From an uncultured Bryobacterales bacterium (GTDB lineage Bacteria; Acidobacteriota; Terriglobia; Bryobacterales; UBA6623), in NCBI GenBank assembly GCA_951813065.1, contig CATOTH010000002.1:620001-684000 (forward strand): a DNA stretch of 64,000 nt, read 5' to 3'. Below are positions 9,745-18,145 of the stretch, one piece after another. The stretch's first letter is position 1, and each line of letters begins with the position of its first letter. A program made the translations under genes and the position numbers. The notes below the pieces were generated by a model that saw nothing but the letters and a program-made list of their open reading frames with translations, had not been told where the DNA came from and searched no databases.

Positions 9745-10746
9745 ATGGGACGCAAACGATTGACCGCGTTGCTTGCGGCCGTGTTGGCGTTCTTTGCCGA
9801 TTCGGGACGGGCGCAGGACAGGGCTTGGGACGAGTCGATTGATTCGGCTCGTCGGGCGATCGCCTCAAGGCAATTCGATCAGGCCGAGCGCATTCTGCGG
9901 CAAGCGCGGATTCGATCGAGGGAATTCGCGAGTGACGACCCTCGGCGCGTGGTTCCGTTGATGGAACTGGCCAGGCTCCATCTGGGACGGGGCGACTACG
10001 CGGTGCCGGAACAGCTCTATCAGGAGGCCGATCCGATCGCGCGGCAGGCATGGGGTGCGGAGAGCCCGGAATACGCGGGCCTGCTCAACGATGTCGGGCG
10101 CTACTATCACCTGCGCGTCAAGAACGACGAGGCCGAGCGGTTCTACAAGCTGGCGTTCGGGATCCGCGTCCGGCTGCTTGGCCGCGAGCATCCGGATGTC
10201 GCGTCCTCCTTGAACAATCTTGCGATCCTGTACGAGAACCAAGTCCTGTATGCGAAGGCCGAGTCATACTACCGCGCCGCACTGGAGATCCGCGAGAAGA
10301 GCCTAGGGCCGGAGCACCGCGAAACGATTCTCACCCTCGAACACATGGTGAGGCTGCTGCACAAGCTGTCACGGGGGGACGAGGCTTTGGTCTTCGAGGA
10401 ACGGACCCGCGCCTACAGGCAAGCGGAAATGGAAGTGGAGGGGCCGGTTGACCTCGGTACGGTGGCCTTGGGCGGCACCTCGCAGCCAGCCGTGTTGCTG
10501 GAACGGACCGAACCCGTGTACACGGACGAAGCGCGGATCGCGAACCACGAAGGCAGCGTGCTCCTGCGGGCGGATATCGACACCGACGGCTACGCCAGGA
10601 ACATCGAAGTGCTCCGGCATTTGGGGCTGGGGCTGGACAGGAACGCGGTCGACGCGGTCCGGCAGTGGCGATTTCGCCCAGCCCGACAGCAGGGGCGCAG
10701 GGTCGCTTCCCGCGTACGGCTCGAGATTGCCTTCCGGTTGATGTAA
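9745..10746 (+). CDS. Exported TPR protein with TonB-like C-terminal domain
   Basis: A 333-aa protein. A signal peptide (MGRKRLTALLAAVLAFFADSGRAQ) leads to several tetratricopeptide repeats (about 40-210, with ALEIREKSLGPEHRETI typical of the Kinesin-light-chain TPR type). A TonB C-terminal-like domain follows (about 250-333, with PVYTDEARIANHEGSVLLRA and AVDAVRQWRFRPA). TPRs bind partner proteins and the TonB-like part normally contacts outer-membrane receptors. There is no N-terminal anchor of the usual TonB kind, so it is probably periplasmic or a modular scaffold rather than an energiser. No exbB/exbD lies nearby. The gene stands alone, with 206 bases of non-coding sequence upstream. Confidence 0.8.
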   Translation: MGRKRLTALLAAVLAFFADSGRAQDRAWDESIDSARRAIASRQFDQAERILRQARIRSREFASDDPRRVVPLMELARLHLGRGDYAVPEQLYQEADPIARQAWGAESPEYAGLLNDVGRYYHLRVKNDEAERFYKLAFGIRVRLLGREHPDVASSLNNLAILYENQVLYAKAESYYRAALEIREKSLGPEHRETILTLEHMVRLLHKLSRGDEALVFEERTRAYRQAEMEVEGPVDLGTVALGGTSQPAVLLERTEPVYTDEARIANHEGSVLLRADIDTDGYARNIEVLRHLGLGLDRNAVDAVRQWRFRPARQQGRRVASRVRLEIAFRLM

Positions 10747-11052
10747 TCCCCTTGCCGGGTCACCTCGCTGTCGGAGCGTCGCGCACTTGCGCCTGCAGGT
10801 CCGCTGATCCGCTCGCCGTCGGTTTCCGCGCCCTGAAGAGCGGTTGGTCCGAATCGGCAGCCCTGCGTCGGTGGGGGTTGAGTCCAGGCGGAATCGCTTG
10901 ACCCGACCTTGCCACTGGGTGGTCGGCACGGCCTTCAGCTACCGAGGACCGTTCCGGTGGAAGGAGACTGTTCCCACAAACACAGAGCACGGCAACTGCG
11001 GGCCGGCCCATGCGACTGCGTTCTTGACCCGCGCGCGGGCGCTTCTCGAACA
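10747..11052. other. Intergenic stretch between the TPR-TonB gene and the intron 3' end
   Basis: 306 bases with no credible reading frame. It contains a GC palindrome CCCGCGCGCGGG at 11028-11039 close to the intron's 3' exon junction. Nothing else is recognised. Confidence 0.5.
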
Positions 11053-11053
11053 A

Positions 11054-11126
11054 TCGGGATAGGGGGAAGCCTCACGGCTCCACCCCTCCCACACCACCGT
11101 ACATACGGGTCCGTATACGGCGGTTC
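11054..11126 (-). ncRNA. Group II intron domains V and VI
   Basis: On the minus strand, domain V (about 11126-11092) folds as a nine-pair lower stem (ACCGCCGTA with TACGGTGGT), a two-base bulge (TG), a four-pair upper stem and a short GACC loop. The catalytic-triad position reads CGC, as in IIC introns, instead of AGC. It is followed by a domain VI-like hairpin (about 11090-11057) capped by a GUGA tetraloop, with an A-containing CUAUCCC strand. This supports an active or recently active ribozyme. Confidence 0.8.
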
Positions 11127-11137
11127 GACCGGTTAAG

Positions 11138-12517
11138 CTATGTCCGAACATGGAGGCTCGGCAGTCCCAGCGCAGTAAAATAGGCGTTCGGTAGGGCCAG
11201 AGCGAGTGCAGGACTGTTCGCCAAGCGCCAAGGTCCGTGCGCGCTGCCAGCCGCTTTGGCGGCCAGTTGCACGTTCACGCCCCGTCGGCGTAGCTCAGCA
11301 TACCTCCGTCTCCCTCGTTTCCATTGCTTCCAAATCGCCGACCGTAGCCGCCTCCGGGTCCATTTTTCCAAGCTTGCCAGCACTGAAGGCGTCTCACACT
11401 TCCCGAAATAGCCGAGCCATCCCCGCCAATAGCGGGCTACGTCCTCGACCATCCGTTCGTGGCTCACGCCCCGAGTCCGTCGCGTCAGCTCGCGCACCCG
11501 CCGCCGAAACCGCTGCACCGCTTGCGGTGCAATCCGCCGCTTCGGCTTGCGGTGTGCCGTGAGGCTGAAGCCTAGGAACTTCCGTTCCCACGGCCGCGCA
11601 ACCGCGCTCTTGTTCTGGTTCACCCGCAGGCGGAGCGTCCCGGTGATGAATCGCGTCACGCTTTCCATCACTCGTTCCCCGGCGCGGCGACTGCTGACAT
11701 AGATATTGCAGTCATCCGCATACCGTGCGAACCGCAGCCCGCGGCGCTCCAGCTCCCGGTCCAGCTCGTCGAGCACGATGTTCGACAACAAGGGTGAGAG
11801 CGGGCCCCCTTGCGGGGTCCCCTCGTCCACCGGGCTCACCAGCCCGTCCTCCATCACACCGGCCGTCAGGAATGCCCGGACCAGCTTCAGCATCCGCTTG
11901 TCACTGATCCGTCGGGCCATCCGGGCCACCAAACGGTCGTGGTTCACTCGATCGAAGAATTTCTCCAAATCAAGATCTATCACCCATCGCCGGCCCGCAG
12001 CCATCTGCTGCTGCGCCGCCTCGACCGCCTGATGCGCCGAACGCCCCGGGCGAAACCCGTAGCTGTGTTCGGAGAACGTCCGGTCCCAGTGCTCCTGCAG
12101 GACCTGGGCCACCAACTGCTGGACGAATCGATCCAGCACCGTCGGTATGCCCAGCTTGCGCCTGCCCCCGCCCGGCTTCGGGATGTACACCCGTCTCACC
12201 GGCTGCGGTCGGTAGGTCCCGCTCAGCAGCTGTTCCCGGATGGCTGGCCAGTGTTCCCGCAGGTGCCCGGGTAGCTCGTCGACGGTCATCCCGTCCACCC
12301 CCGGACTCCCCCGGTTCCCCCGGACTCGTGCCAGCGCCCGCTTGCAGTTGCTCCGCTCGCAGGCTCGCTCCATCCACTGTTCGTCTGTAGCCGGGCTTTC
12401 GTCTCGTCGTCCCGCCGTGTGCGGTTCGGTCCCTTCCCCTGCCACTTCCGGGGCTTCACCCCTTCCATCGACTGGGAAGGCCAGCACTAGCTGGATGTTC
12501 TGCCGCTTTCCGCTCAC
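11138..12517 (-). CDS. ltrA: Group II intron reverse transcriptase/maturase
   Basis: Intron-encoded protein of 459 aa, acting in intron splicing and retrohoming. The RT palm carries Asp181/Asp183 in DLDLEKFFDR, then GTPQGGPLSPLLSN (233-246) and the catalytic YADD at 266-269. The thumb/maturase X domain follows (about 320-400), with the group II maturase-specific WLGYFGK region. No C-terminal HNH endonuclease is visible, which fits endonuclease-less IIC introns that use single-stranded or hairpin targets. The frame is intact. The start is GTG at 12517, with no clear ribosome site. Confidence 0.92.
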   Translation of the reverse strand: MSGKRQNIQLVLAFPVDGRGEAPEVAGEGTEPHTAGRRDESPATDEQWMERACERSNCKRALARVRGNRGSPGVDGMTVDELPGHLREHWPAIREQLLSGTYRPQPVRRVYIPKPGGGRRKLGIPTVLDRFVQQLVAQVLQEHWDRTFSEHSYGFRPGRSAHQAVEAAQQQMAAGRRWVIDLDLEKFFDRVNHDRLVARMARRISDKRMLKLVRAFLTAGVMEDGLVSPVDEGTPQGGPLSPLLSNIVLDELDRELERRGLRFARYADDCNIYVSSRRAGERVMESVTRFITGTLRLRVNQNKSAVARPWERKFLGFSLTAHRKPKRRIAPQAVQRFRRRVRELTRRTRGVSHERMVEDVARYWRGWLGYFGKCETPSVLASLEKWTRRRLRSAIWKQWKRGRRRYAELRRRGVNVQLAAKAAGSAHGPWRLANSPALALALPNAYFTALGLPSLHVRT

Positions 12518-12929
12518 GAGAAACGCCGTCCTACTTGCCTCTCCGTTCGTTCCGGCCTTCGGCCCTTGCGGGCCTACTATGCCGTCTGCTGACTTCTGCC
12601 GTCCGGTCAGGTCGGATTACTCCTCCCTCAGTCCGGAATCCCGGACGGACGGCAGACCTCCCGAGGTAAGTTCGACAGCCTTCAGCGCACAACCGCCGGA
12701 TTTACAACCAGCGCCCTTGATGGATCTGGACTTCGTCGTCAATGGCCGACTCGTCCGACGCCGTATGCCTCGTATCCGGTTCTTGTTCATCGGCTCGCGC
12801 CTTTGCTCTACGCTTCCTTCAGACCCCGCCTCGCGACGACGCCCTTGCGCTTTGCTAGGACTTCACCTCCATCAGGTTGTCCAAGGGACTTTCACCCTCA
12901 AGCTGTCGAACATGCTCGGCACACCAAGA

Positions 12930-12959
12930 ATGGCCCCTCCCCGGCCGGGGAGGGGCCAT
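12930..12959 (-). terminator. Terminator palindrome of the beta-helix gene and intron target
   Basis: A nearly perfect 30-base inverted repeat (TGGCCCCTCCCC arm at 12931-12942, matching arm to 12958) sits 36 bases after the stop of the minus-strand gene that ends at 12995. It is followed in transcription direction by TTCTTG. The intron begins at the next base after TTCTTG. Confidence 0.75.
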
Positions 12960-12994
12960 GGACGGACCCGTGAGGGGCCTGCCCACTGGTTCGG

Positions 12995-14761
12995 CTATTG
13001 CCCGGTCGTGGTTGTGGTCGTAGTCGTTGTTTCGATTTCGTAGTCCGCTTCGTCGCCGAAGAACGTCCACTCTTCCAGCCAGTTGACAGTCCCGAAAGCC
13101 CCCACGAAATCAGCGCTTGTGTCCAGGGCGCCGTCGGAAGGAGGACTGCTGCCAGCACCGGCTTCCAGTGCCGGGGATCCTAGCATCGGCCGCGGATCGG
13201 GATTGCCCTCGTACCGCACGTTGGTCAGCATCGGGGCGACATCCTCGTAACCGACGTGTGTCGCGATGCCTTCGGAGAACTGGGAGTCACCCGTCTCGCC
13301 GGCGTTGTTGGTGATGATGGCGTTCTTGATGCTGCTGTCTCCCGTCATGAAGAAGCCGGGCGAGTTGTCGCGGACATCGAGGGCTTCGCCCCCGAATCCG
13401 CTCATGACGAGGTTGCGAACCGTGACCTGCGTGCCGCGGCGTAGGCGCATTCCGTCGCCCCCGTGTGCGGAGAACTCGTCGGCCTCGAGCCCGCCGATCA
13501 TCGTCATGTTGTAGATTTTCGGGCTCGACCGCGGGGTTCGGTCGAATCCTGAACTGTCGTTGTCCGCCTCGATGCCGTTGTCACCGTCGGGATCCTGGTG
13601 AATGTAGACGTACTGCGCCGTGCCGTTCCAACCGAACGCCCAATCGAGGGAGTCGTCCTTCGCCCCGCTGGAAACGCAGTAGGTGCAGTTGGCCGAGCCG
13701 CCGAAGAATTCGATTCCATCGTCTTCGCCCTCGTGGGCCTGGATGTGATCGATGATCGTTCCGGACCCGACCCCGTGGAAACCGAAGGCGTTGGGTTGCG
13801 TCTCGGGATTGAAGTTCACCCCGGCGAACTCGACACGAACGTACCGCAACACGCCGCTCGAATCTTCGGAGTTGCTGCCCCCATAGACCGGCCGGGTCTC
13901 CGGGATTACTCCTTCCGCATGGCCCGTGCCACGCGTCATGGGAGCGTCGCCGAGGAGGATCAGCCCGCCCCAGCAGCTGGAGTAGCGCTCTCCGATATCC
14001 GCGTCGCATGTCATGACGATCGGGGCTTCCCGACGGCCGTCCGCGATGATCTTGCCGCCCTTCTCGACGACGATGACGGCGTTCTGGCCCTGGGCCAGGA
14101 TGTGGGTTCCGGGTTCGATCGTCAGTGTTGCGCCGCTGTTGACGAAGACCTGATAGCGGATCCGGTAGAGCGTGTCGTTGGTCCAGGTGGTGTCTGTGGT
14201 GATCTCCGTGTCCGTCCCGTCCGTTCCGTATTCGATGGCAGGCAGTGCCGAGACGACATACTTCGCATACGCTCTCTTGACGACCTGCGTCGTGTCGGCG
14301 CTACGCATCTCCACGACGAACTGCCACAATCCCGGGCTGGTTTGGGAACCGGCCCAGAGTTGGCTCTGGTCCAAGGCGGTCAGCGCGCCGACCTGATACG
14401 ATCCGGCGGCGTTCCCCCAGTAGTCCACGACACCATCCTGCAGACCGCTGCTGGTGGTGCTGCCGGGAGAGAGGTACTGGCGATCGCCAGTCTCGATGTT
14501 CTGCCTGTACACGAAGAGCGTGTACTCGGCTGTATCGTCCATCGGATCCAGCGTTACGTAGGCGGTGACCCGGTCAGTCGTCAGAAAGCCGAGCTTGGTC
14601 GTCCAGGCGTAGAGCCTTGCCGAGCTGTAGGGCAGGACAGAGGCAGTTGTGTCCTCCATGGTGGTTGTGGTGTCCGTCGTGGTGGTGTCCTGTGCGGGCG
14701 CTACAACCGATCCGGTGCAGAGCATGGCAAGGACTAGCAATGGAATTAGCGAACGTCTCAT
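12995..14761 (-). CDS. Secreted Thr-rich, right-handed beta-helix surface protein
   Basis: A 588-aa exported protein. The signal peptide MRRSLIPLLVLAMLCTGSVVAPAQ is followed by TTTTDTTTTMEDTTA. A beta-sandwich-like region spans about 40-190. A parallel beta-helix-type region runs from about 220 to 500 (LTIEPGTHILAQGQNAVIVV, then GFHGVGSGTIIDHIQAHEGEDDG-type turns). The protein ends in an uninterrupted run of nine threonines plus GQ. ATG 14761 was chosen for its signal peptide and a GGAGG some 14 bases upstream; the longer frame to 14827 lacks one. Proteins of this fold are often found with TonB systems or as surface adhesins, but the specific role is unknown. It is divergent from glyA. Confidence 0.75.
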   Translation of the reverse strand: MRRSLIPLLVLAMLCTGSVVAPAQDTTTTDTTTTMEDTTASVLPYSSARLYAWTTKLGFLTTDRVTAYVTLDPMDDTAEYTLFVYRQNIETGDRQYLSPGSTTSSGLQDGVVDYWGNAAGSYQVGALTALDQSQLWAGSQTSPGLWQFVVEMRSADTTQVVKRAYAKYVVSALPAIEYGTDGTDTEITTDTTWTNDTLYRIRYQVFVNSGATLTIEPGTHILAQGQNAVIVVEKGGKIIADGRREAPIVMTCDADIGERYSSCWGGLILLGDAPMTRGTGHAEGVIPETRPVYGGSNSEDSSGVLRYVRVEFAGVNFNPETQPNAFGFHGVGSGTIIDHIQAHEGEDDGIEFFGGSANCTYCVSSGAKDDSLDWAFGWNGTAQYVYIHQDPDGDNGIEADNDSSGFDRTPRSSPKIYNMTMIGGLEADEFSAHGGDGMRLRRGTQVTVRNLVMSGFGGEALDVRDNSPGFFMTGDSSIKNAIITNNAGETGDSQFSEGIATHVGYEDVAPMLTNVRYEGNPDPRPMLGSPALEAGAGSSPPSDGALDTSADFVGAFGTVNWLEEWTFFGDEADYEIETTTTTTTTTGQ

Positions 14762-14971
14762 GGTTGTTGATTGAATCCTCCAAGAAAAAAGCGGCCCGAT
14801 CATGGGTTCCGCAAATCGGGCTGGCACGTCAAATCGGCTTGCGCACTTCCCAAGATCCCGAGAGTACGCGGGGATTGTTACCCGTGGACAACAGGCAGAT
14901 TAAGGCTTCGTGAAAATCCCCGAGGTCGGCCGTGGTCTCCGCGCCAGGGACAGGCCATCTCGTACGAGACA

Positions 14972-16258
14972 ATGGAAAACAGGCTTGCAGGCATGCTGTC
15001 ACCCCGTGAACTGCTCGAAGCGAACGATCCGGAGGTCTCGGCGGCGCTCGTTTCCGAAGAGCGCCGGCAAGCTGCGGGCATCGAGCTGATTCCGTCCGAA
15101 AACTACACCTACCCGGAAGTTCTCGCCGCGCTGGGGTCGGTCTTCACCAACAAGTACGCGGAGGGGTATCCTGGCCGGCGCTACTACGGCGGCCAGGACT
15201 TCACCGACGCGATCGAGCGGCTCGCAATTTCGAGGGCGAAGCAGCTGTTCGGTTGCGAGCACGCCAACGTCCAGCCCCTTTCCGGCGCGCCGATGAACGC
15301 CGCCGTGTACCTCGCGCTGCTGGAGCCAGGCGACACGGTGATGGGAATGGACCTATCTCACGGCGGGCATCTGACCCATGGCGCACCCGTGTCGCATATG
15401 GGGCGCCTGTACAACTGGGTTCGTTACAAGACCGATCCAAGCGACCAGGGCAGAATCGATTTCGAGGCGCTCCGCAGGAGCGCCCTCGAGCATCGCCCCA
15501 GGATGATCGTGTGCGGCTACTCATCGTATCCCCGGGACTACGACTATGCGCCATTCCAGAGCATCGCCGACGAAATCGGAGCGATGACCATGGCTGATGT
15601 CTCGCACATCGGCGGACTCATCGCCGGCGGGGTGCTGGCCAATCCGATCGAGGCCGGATTCGACTTCGTCACGACCACGACTCACAAGTCCCTTCGCGGG
15701 CCGCGGGGCGGCATGATCATGTGCCGGAAGGAGTATCGCAAGACGATCGACCAGTCCGTCTTCCCCGGCCTACAGGGCGGTCCCCACATGAACCAGGTTG
15801 CTGCCACCGCGATCGCGCTCGGCAAAGCCCTTGAACCCGAATTCCGGGACTACTGCCGGAGCGTGCTGGCTAATGCTCGGTGCTTGGCGGATGCCCTTCT
15901 GGCGGGTGGCGCGGACCTCGTCACCGGGGGGACGGCGAACCACATGATGGTGGTCGACTGTATCCGCAGCTTCGGGATCAACGGCCGCGAGGCGGAAGAG
16001 ACGCTGGACGAGATCGCGATTACGTGCAACAAGCAAGTGGTGCCGGACGATCCAAATCCGCCGCTCCGTCCCAGCGGCATCCGCCTCGGCACGCCGGCGG
16101 CGACGTCCAGGGGCATGGGTGCTGCGGAGATGTCGCGGCTGGGCGAGTGCATTGTCAGCGCCCTGCGGAGCCCAGGCGAGAGTGCCGGGCTCGCCAGGCT
16201 CAAGGCGGAAGTCCAGGCGCTCTGCGCGGCGTTTCCCGCACCGGGAGTTTCGCTCTGA
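14972..16258 (+). CDS. glyA: Serine hydroxymethyltransferase
   Basis: PLP enzyme that converts serine and tetrahydrofolate to glycine and methylene-THF. At 428 aa it has the usual length. Family marks are SENYTYPEVLAALGS (42-56), KYAEGYPGRRYYGG (61-74), DVSHIGGLIAGGV (209-221), and the PLP lysine Lys239 in TTTTHKSLRGPRGG. The frame is open back to 14771, but the homologous region begins at the ATG at 14972, preceded only by a weak GAGAC. The 210 bases upstream are shared with the divergent beta-helix gene and probably hold both promoters. Confidence 0.92.
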   Translation: MENRLAGMLSPRELLEANDPEVSAALVSEERRQAAGIELIPSENYTYPEVLAALGSVFTNKYAEGYPGRRYYGGQDFTDAIERLAISRAKQLFGCEHANVQPLSGAPMNAAVYLALLEPGDTVMGMDLSHGGHLTHGAPVSHMGRLYNWVRYKTDPSDQGRIDFEALRRSALEHRPRMIVCGYSSYPRDYDYAPFQSIADEIGAMTMADVSHIGGLIAGGVLANPIEAGFDFVTTTTHKSLRGPRGGMIMCRKEYRKTIDQSVFPGLQGGPHMNQVAATAIALGKALEPEFRDYCRSVLANARCLADALLAGGADLVTGGTANHMMVVDCIRSFGINGREAEETLDEIAITCNKQVVPDDPNPPLRPSGIRLGTPAATSRGMGAAEMSRLGECIVSALRSPGESAGLARLKAEVQALCAAFPAPGVSL

Positions 16259-16507
16259 TCCGGGTCGGTCCGTAGATCGGCATCGGACCGGACCGCTTCG
16301 GTCGTGGACGTGCGCCTGTTGGCGCCGTTTCTGGTGGCGCGCTCCCGCGACCTCGGCGTCAGGCCGGTTGGCCGCTGACTGTTTCGGCGACCGCGGGGAA
16401 AGTAGCCTGCTCTTGATCGTTCCTCCAATGCCGCGCATTGCAATAGGCTAGGCTTGAAGCCTGTTCGCCCCGATTCCGATGCCCTGGGGTCCAGCTAAAC
16501 GTTCCTG

Positions 16508-18121
16508 ATGGATGCCTTTCCCCCAGCCCGTGAATCGCCGAGCCGGTTCGCTTGGATCGTCCCGATTGCGACAGTGTTCCTCGCCAGCGCCTGCATCATG
16601 GTGATCGAGTTGGTTGCCGGGAGGTTGATTGCGCGCCATGTTGGCAGCTCCCTGTACACCTGGACCTCCGTGATTGGCATCGTCTTGTCCGGGATCGCCG
16701 CGGGCAACTACGTCGGCGGGCGGCTCGCCGACCGCTTCCCGCCGAAAGAGACGCTTGCCGCCATCTTCCTCGTCGCGTCGGCTAACTGCTTGGTCATCCC
16801 GTTGCTGAACGATCGCGTAGGCGGACTTGACACGCTGCGGGACATGGATTGGCCGCTGCGCATCGCGGCGCATGTCTTCCTGGTGTTCTTCTTGCCATCC
16901 TCCCTGCTTGGCATGATCAGCCCGGTCGCGGCAAAGATGGCCATCGTGCTCGGAAAGGAACTCGGCCGGACGGTTGGCAGCGTGTACTCGTGGGGTGCGA
17001 TCGGCAGCATCCTCGGCACCTTCCTGACGGGCTATTTGCTCATCGCCCAAATGGGCACGACCTCGGTGCTTCTCGCGGTGGCCGGTGTCTTGCTCCTCAT
17101 GGCCCTCGCCTATGGCGGCTCGAGCCTGCTGCCGTATCTCTGGACTGGCGTGCTGCTGGCAGTGTTCACAGCTGCGTGGGCACCCTTTCCGTGGGCTCGG
17201 ACGGTTGGCGAGCGAATCGGGTTTCGGGAGCCGAGCCGAGCCTCGACGTTCTTCCTCGAGGAGTCGCAGTATTCGTTCATTCGGGTCGATGACGTGACCG
17301 AGACCCCGGGCTTGCGTTCGATGACGTTGGATTACCTCGTCCATGCCTACGTCGACATGGAAGATCCCGACCGATTGCACTATGACTACGAGCGCATCTA
17401 CGCGGGCGTGACCGTCGAGGCCGTTCGGGAGTACCACCCGGACGCCCCGGTCCGCGCGCTGTTCCTGGGTGGCGGCGGGTATGTGTTTCCACGTTGGTTC
17501 CTGCGCCGCTACCCGCACGGTTTCGGTGAAGTGGTGGAAATCGATCCTCAGGTCACCCGCGCCGCCTTCGACGCCTTTGGGTTGGAAGCCGACACCCCGC
17601 TTCGGATCATCCACCTTGACGCCCGGAACCGCGTCGAGGAGCTGTACGCGCGGGCAGTCAGCGGCGTAGAGGTAGAGAAATTCGACCTGGTTTACAACGA
17701 CGCCTTCAACCACTATTCCCCTCCATTCCACCTCACTACAGTGGAATACGTCCAGAAACTCCGCGCGCTGATGAGCGACGAGTCGGTGCTCCTCGCCAAC
17801 ACCATCGACATCTTTCGCTCGGGAAGATTCCTCGGGGCCGTGATCAACACGGTGGAACAGGTGTTTCCGTACGTCTACACGTTCTGCACGTCGCCCGGTG
17901 GCCCCAGCGATGACGACGAACGCGACACCTTCGTCGTCGCGGGTTCGACGCGCAAGCTTCCAGTCCAGGACCTCGACTATGTCGAGTACAGCGCCGCCCT
18001 GTTGTCCGCCAGGGATCTGGCAGCGCTCCGTCGTCGGTCGGTGGGCCTGGTGCTGACCGACGACTTCGCCCCCGTCGACAACCTGCTCGCTCCGGTGATC
18101 CGGTTGGTCGAGAAGCGGTGA
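16508..18121 (+). CDS. Membrane-anchored spermidine synthase-like protein
   Basis: A fused protein of 537 aa. The N-terminal half (about 1-225) has some seven hydrophobic segments with SGIAAGNYVGGRLADRF, like the MFS-like half of fused spermidine synthases. The C-terminal half (about 300-520) is a Rossmann aminopropyltransferase fold with LFLGGGGYVFPRWFLRRYP and an acidic EVVEIDP loop, then DLVYNDAFNHYSPPFHL. Family members transfer aminopropyl groups or act on unknown amines at the membrane; the substrate is not clear. There are two possible start codons (16508, 16512). The 249 bases upstream hold no gene, only a weak inverted repeat at 16266-16290. Confidence 0.8.
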   Translation: MDAFPPARESPSRFAWIVPIATVFLASACIMVIELVAGRLIARHVGSSLYTWTSVIGIVLSGIAAGNYVGGRLADRFPPKETLAAIFLVASANCLVIPLLNDRVGGLDTLRDMDWPLRIAAHVFLVFFLPSSLLGMISPVAAKMAIVLGKELGRTVGSVYSWGAIGSILGTFLTGYLLIAQMGTTSVLLAVAGVLLLMALAYGGSSLLPYLWTGVLLAVFTAAWAPFPWARTVGERIGFREPSRASTFFLEESQYSFIRVDDVTETPGLRSMTLDYLVHAYVDMEDPDRLHYDYERIYAGVTVEAVREYHPDAPVRALFLGGGGYVFPRWFLRRYPHGFGEVVEIDPQVTRAAFDAFGLEADTPLRIIHLDARNRVEELYARAVSGVEVEKFDLVYNDAFNHYSPPFHLTTVEYVQKLRALMSDESVLLANTIDIFRSGRFLGAVINTVEQVFPYVYTFCTSPGGPSDDDERDTFVVAGSTRKLPVQDLDYVEYSAALLSARDLAALRRRSVGLVLTDDFAPVDNLLAPVIRLVEKR

Positions 18122-18145
18122 GCGCTGCTTGGGATCAGTGGCCCG

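Larger units (their letters stand above)
11053..12924 (-). mobile_element. Group II intron (IIC-like), complete
   Basis: A retroelement of about 1872 bases read on the minus strand. The 5' end begins GTGTG at 12924-12920 and runs into a domain I with the typical GGTGAAAGTCC element. The ORF-bearing domain IV holds the reverse transcriptase, and domains V and VI close the element near 11053. The exon bases just before the 5' splice site (IBS1, TTCTTG, 12930-12925) are perfectly complementary to CAAGAA at 12785-12780 inside domain I, a likely EBS1. The element lies directly behind a long terminator palindrome, the known target preference of IIC introns. The 3' boundary is approximate, placed at the AT after the domain VI helix. 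Confidence 0.87.

Noticed and set aside
16266-16290. Hairpin after glyA as a terminator
   Set aside because: Seven-pair stem with no U-tract, weak evidence.
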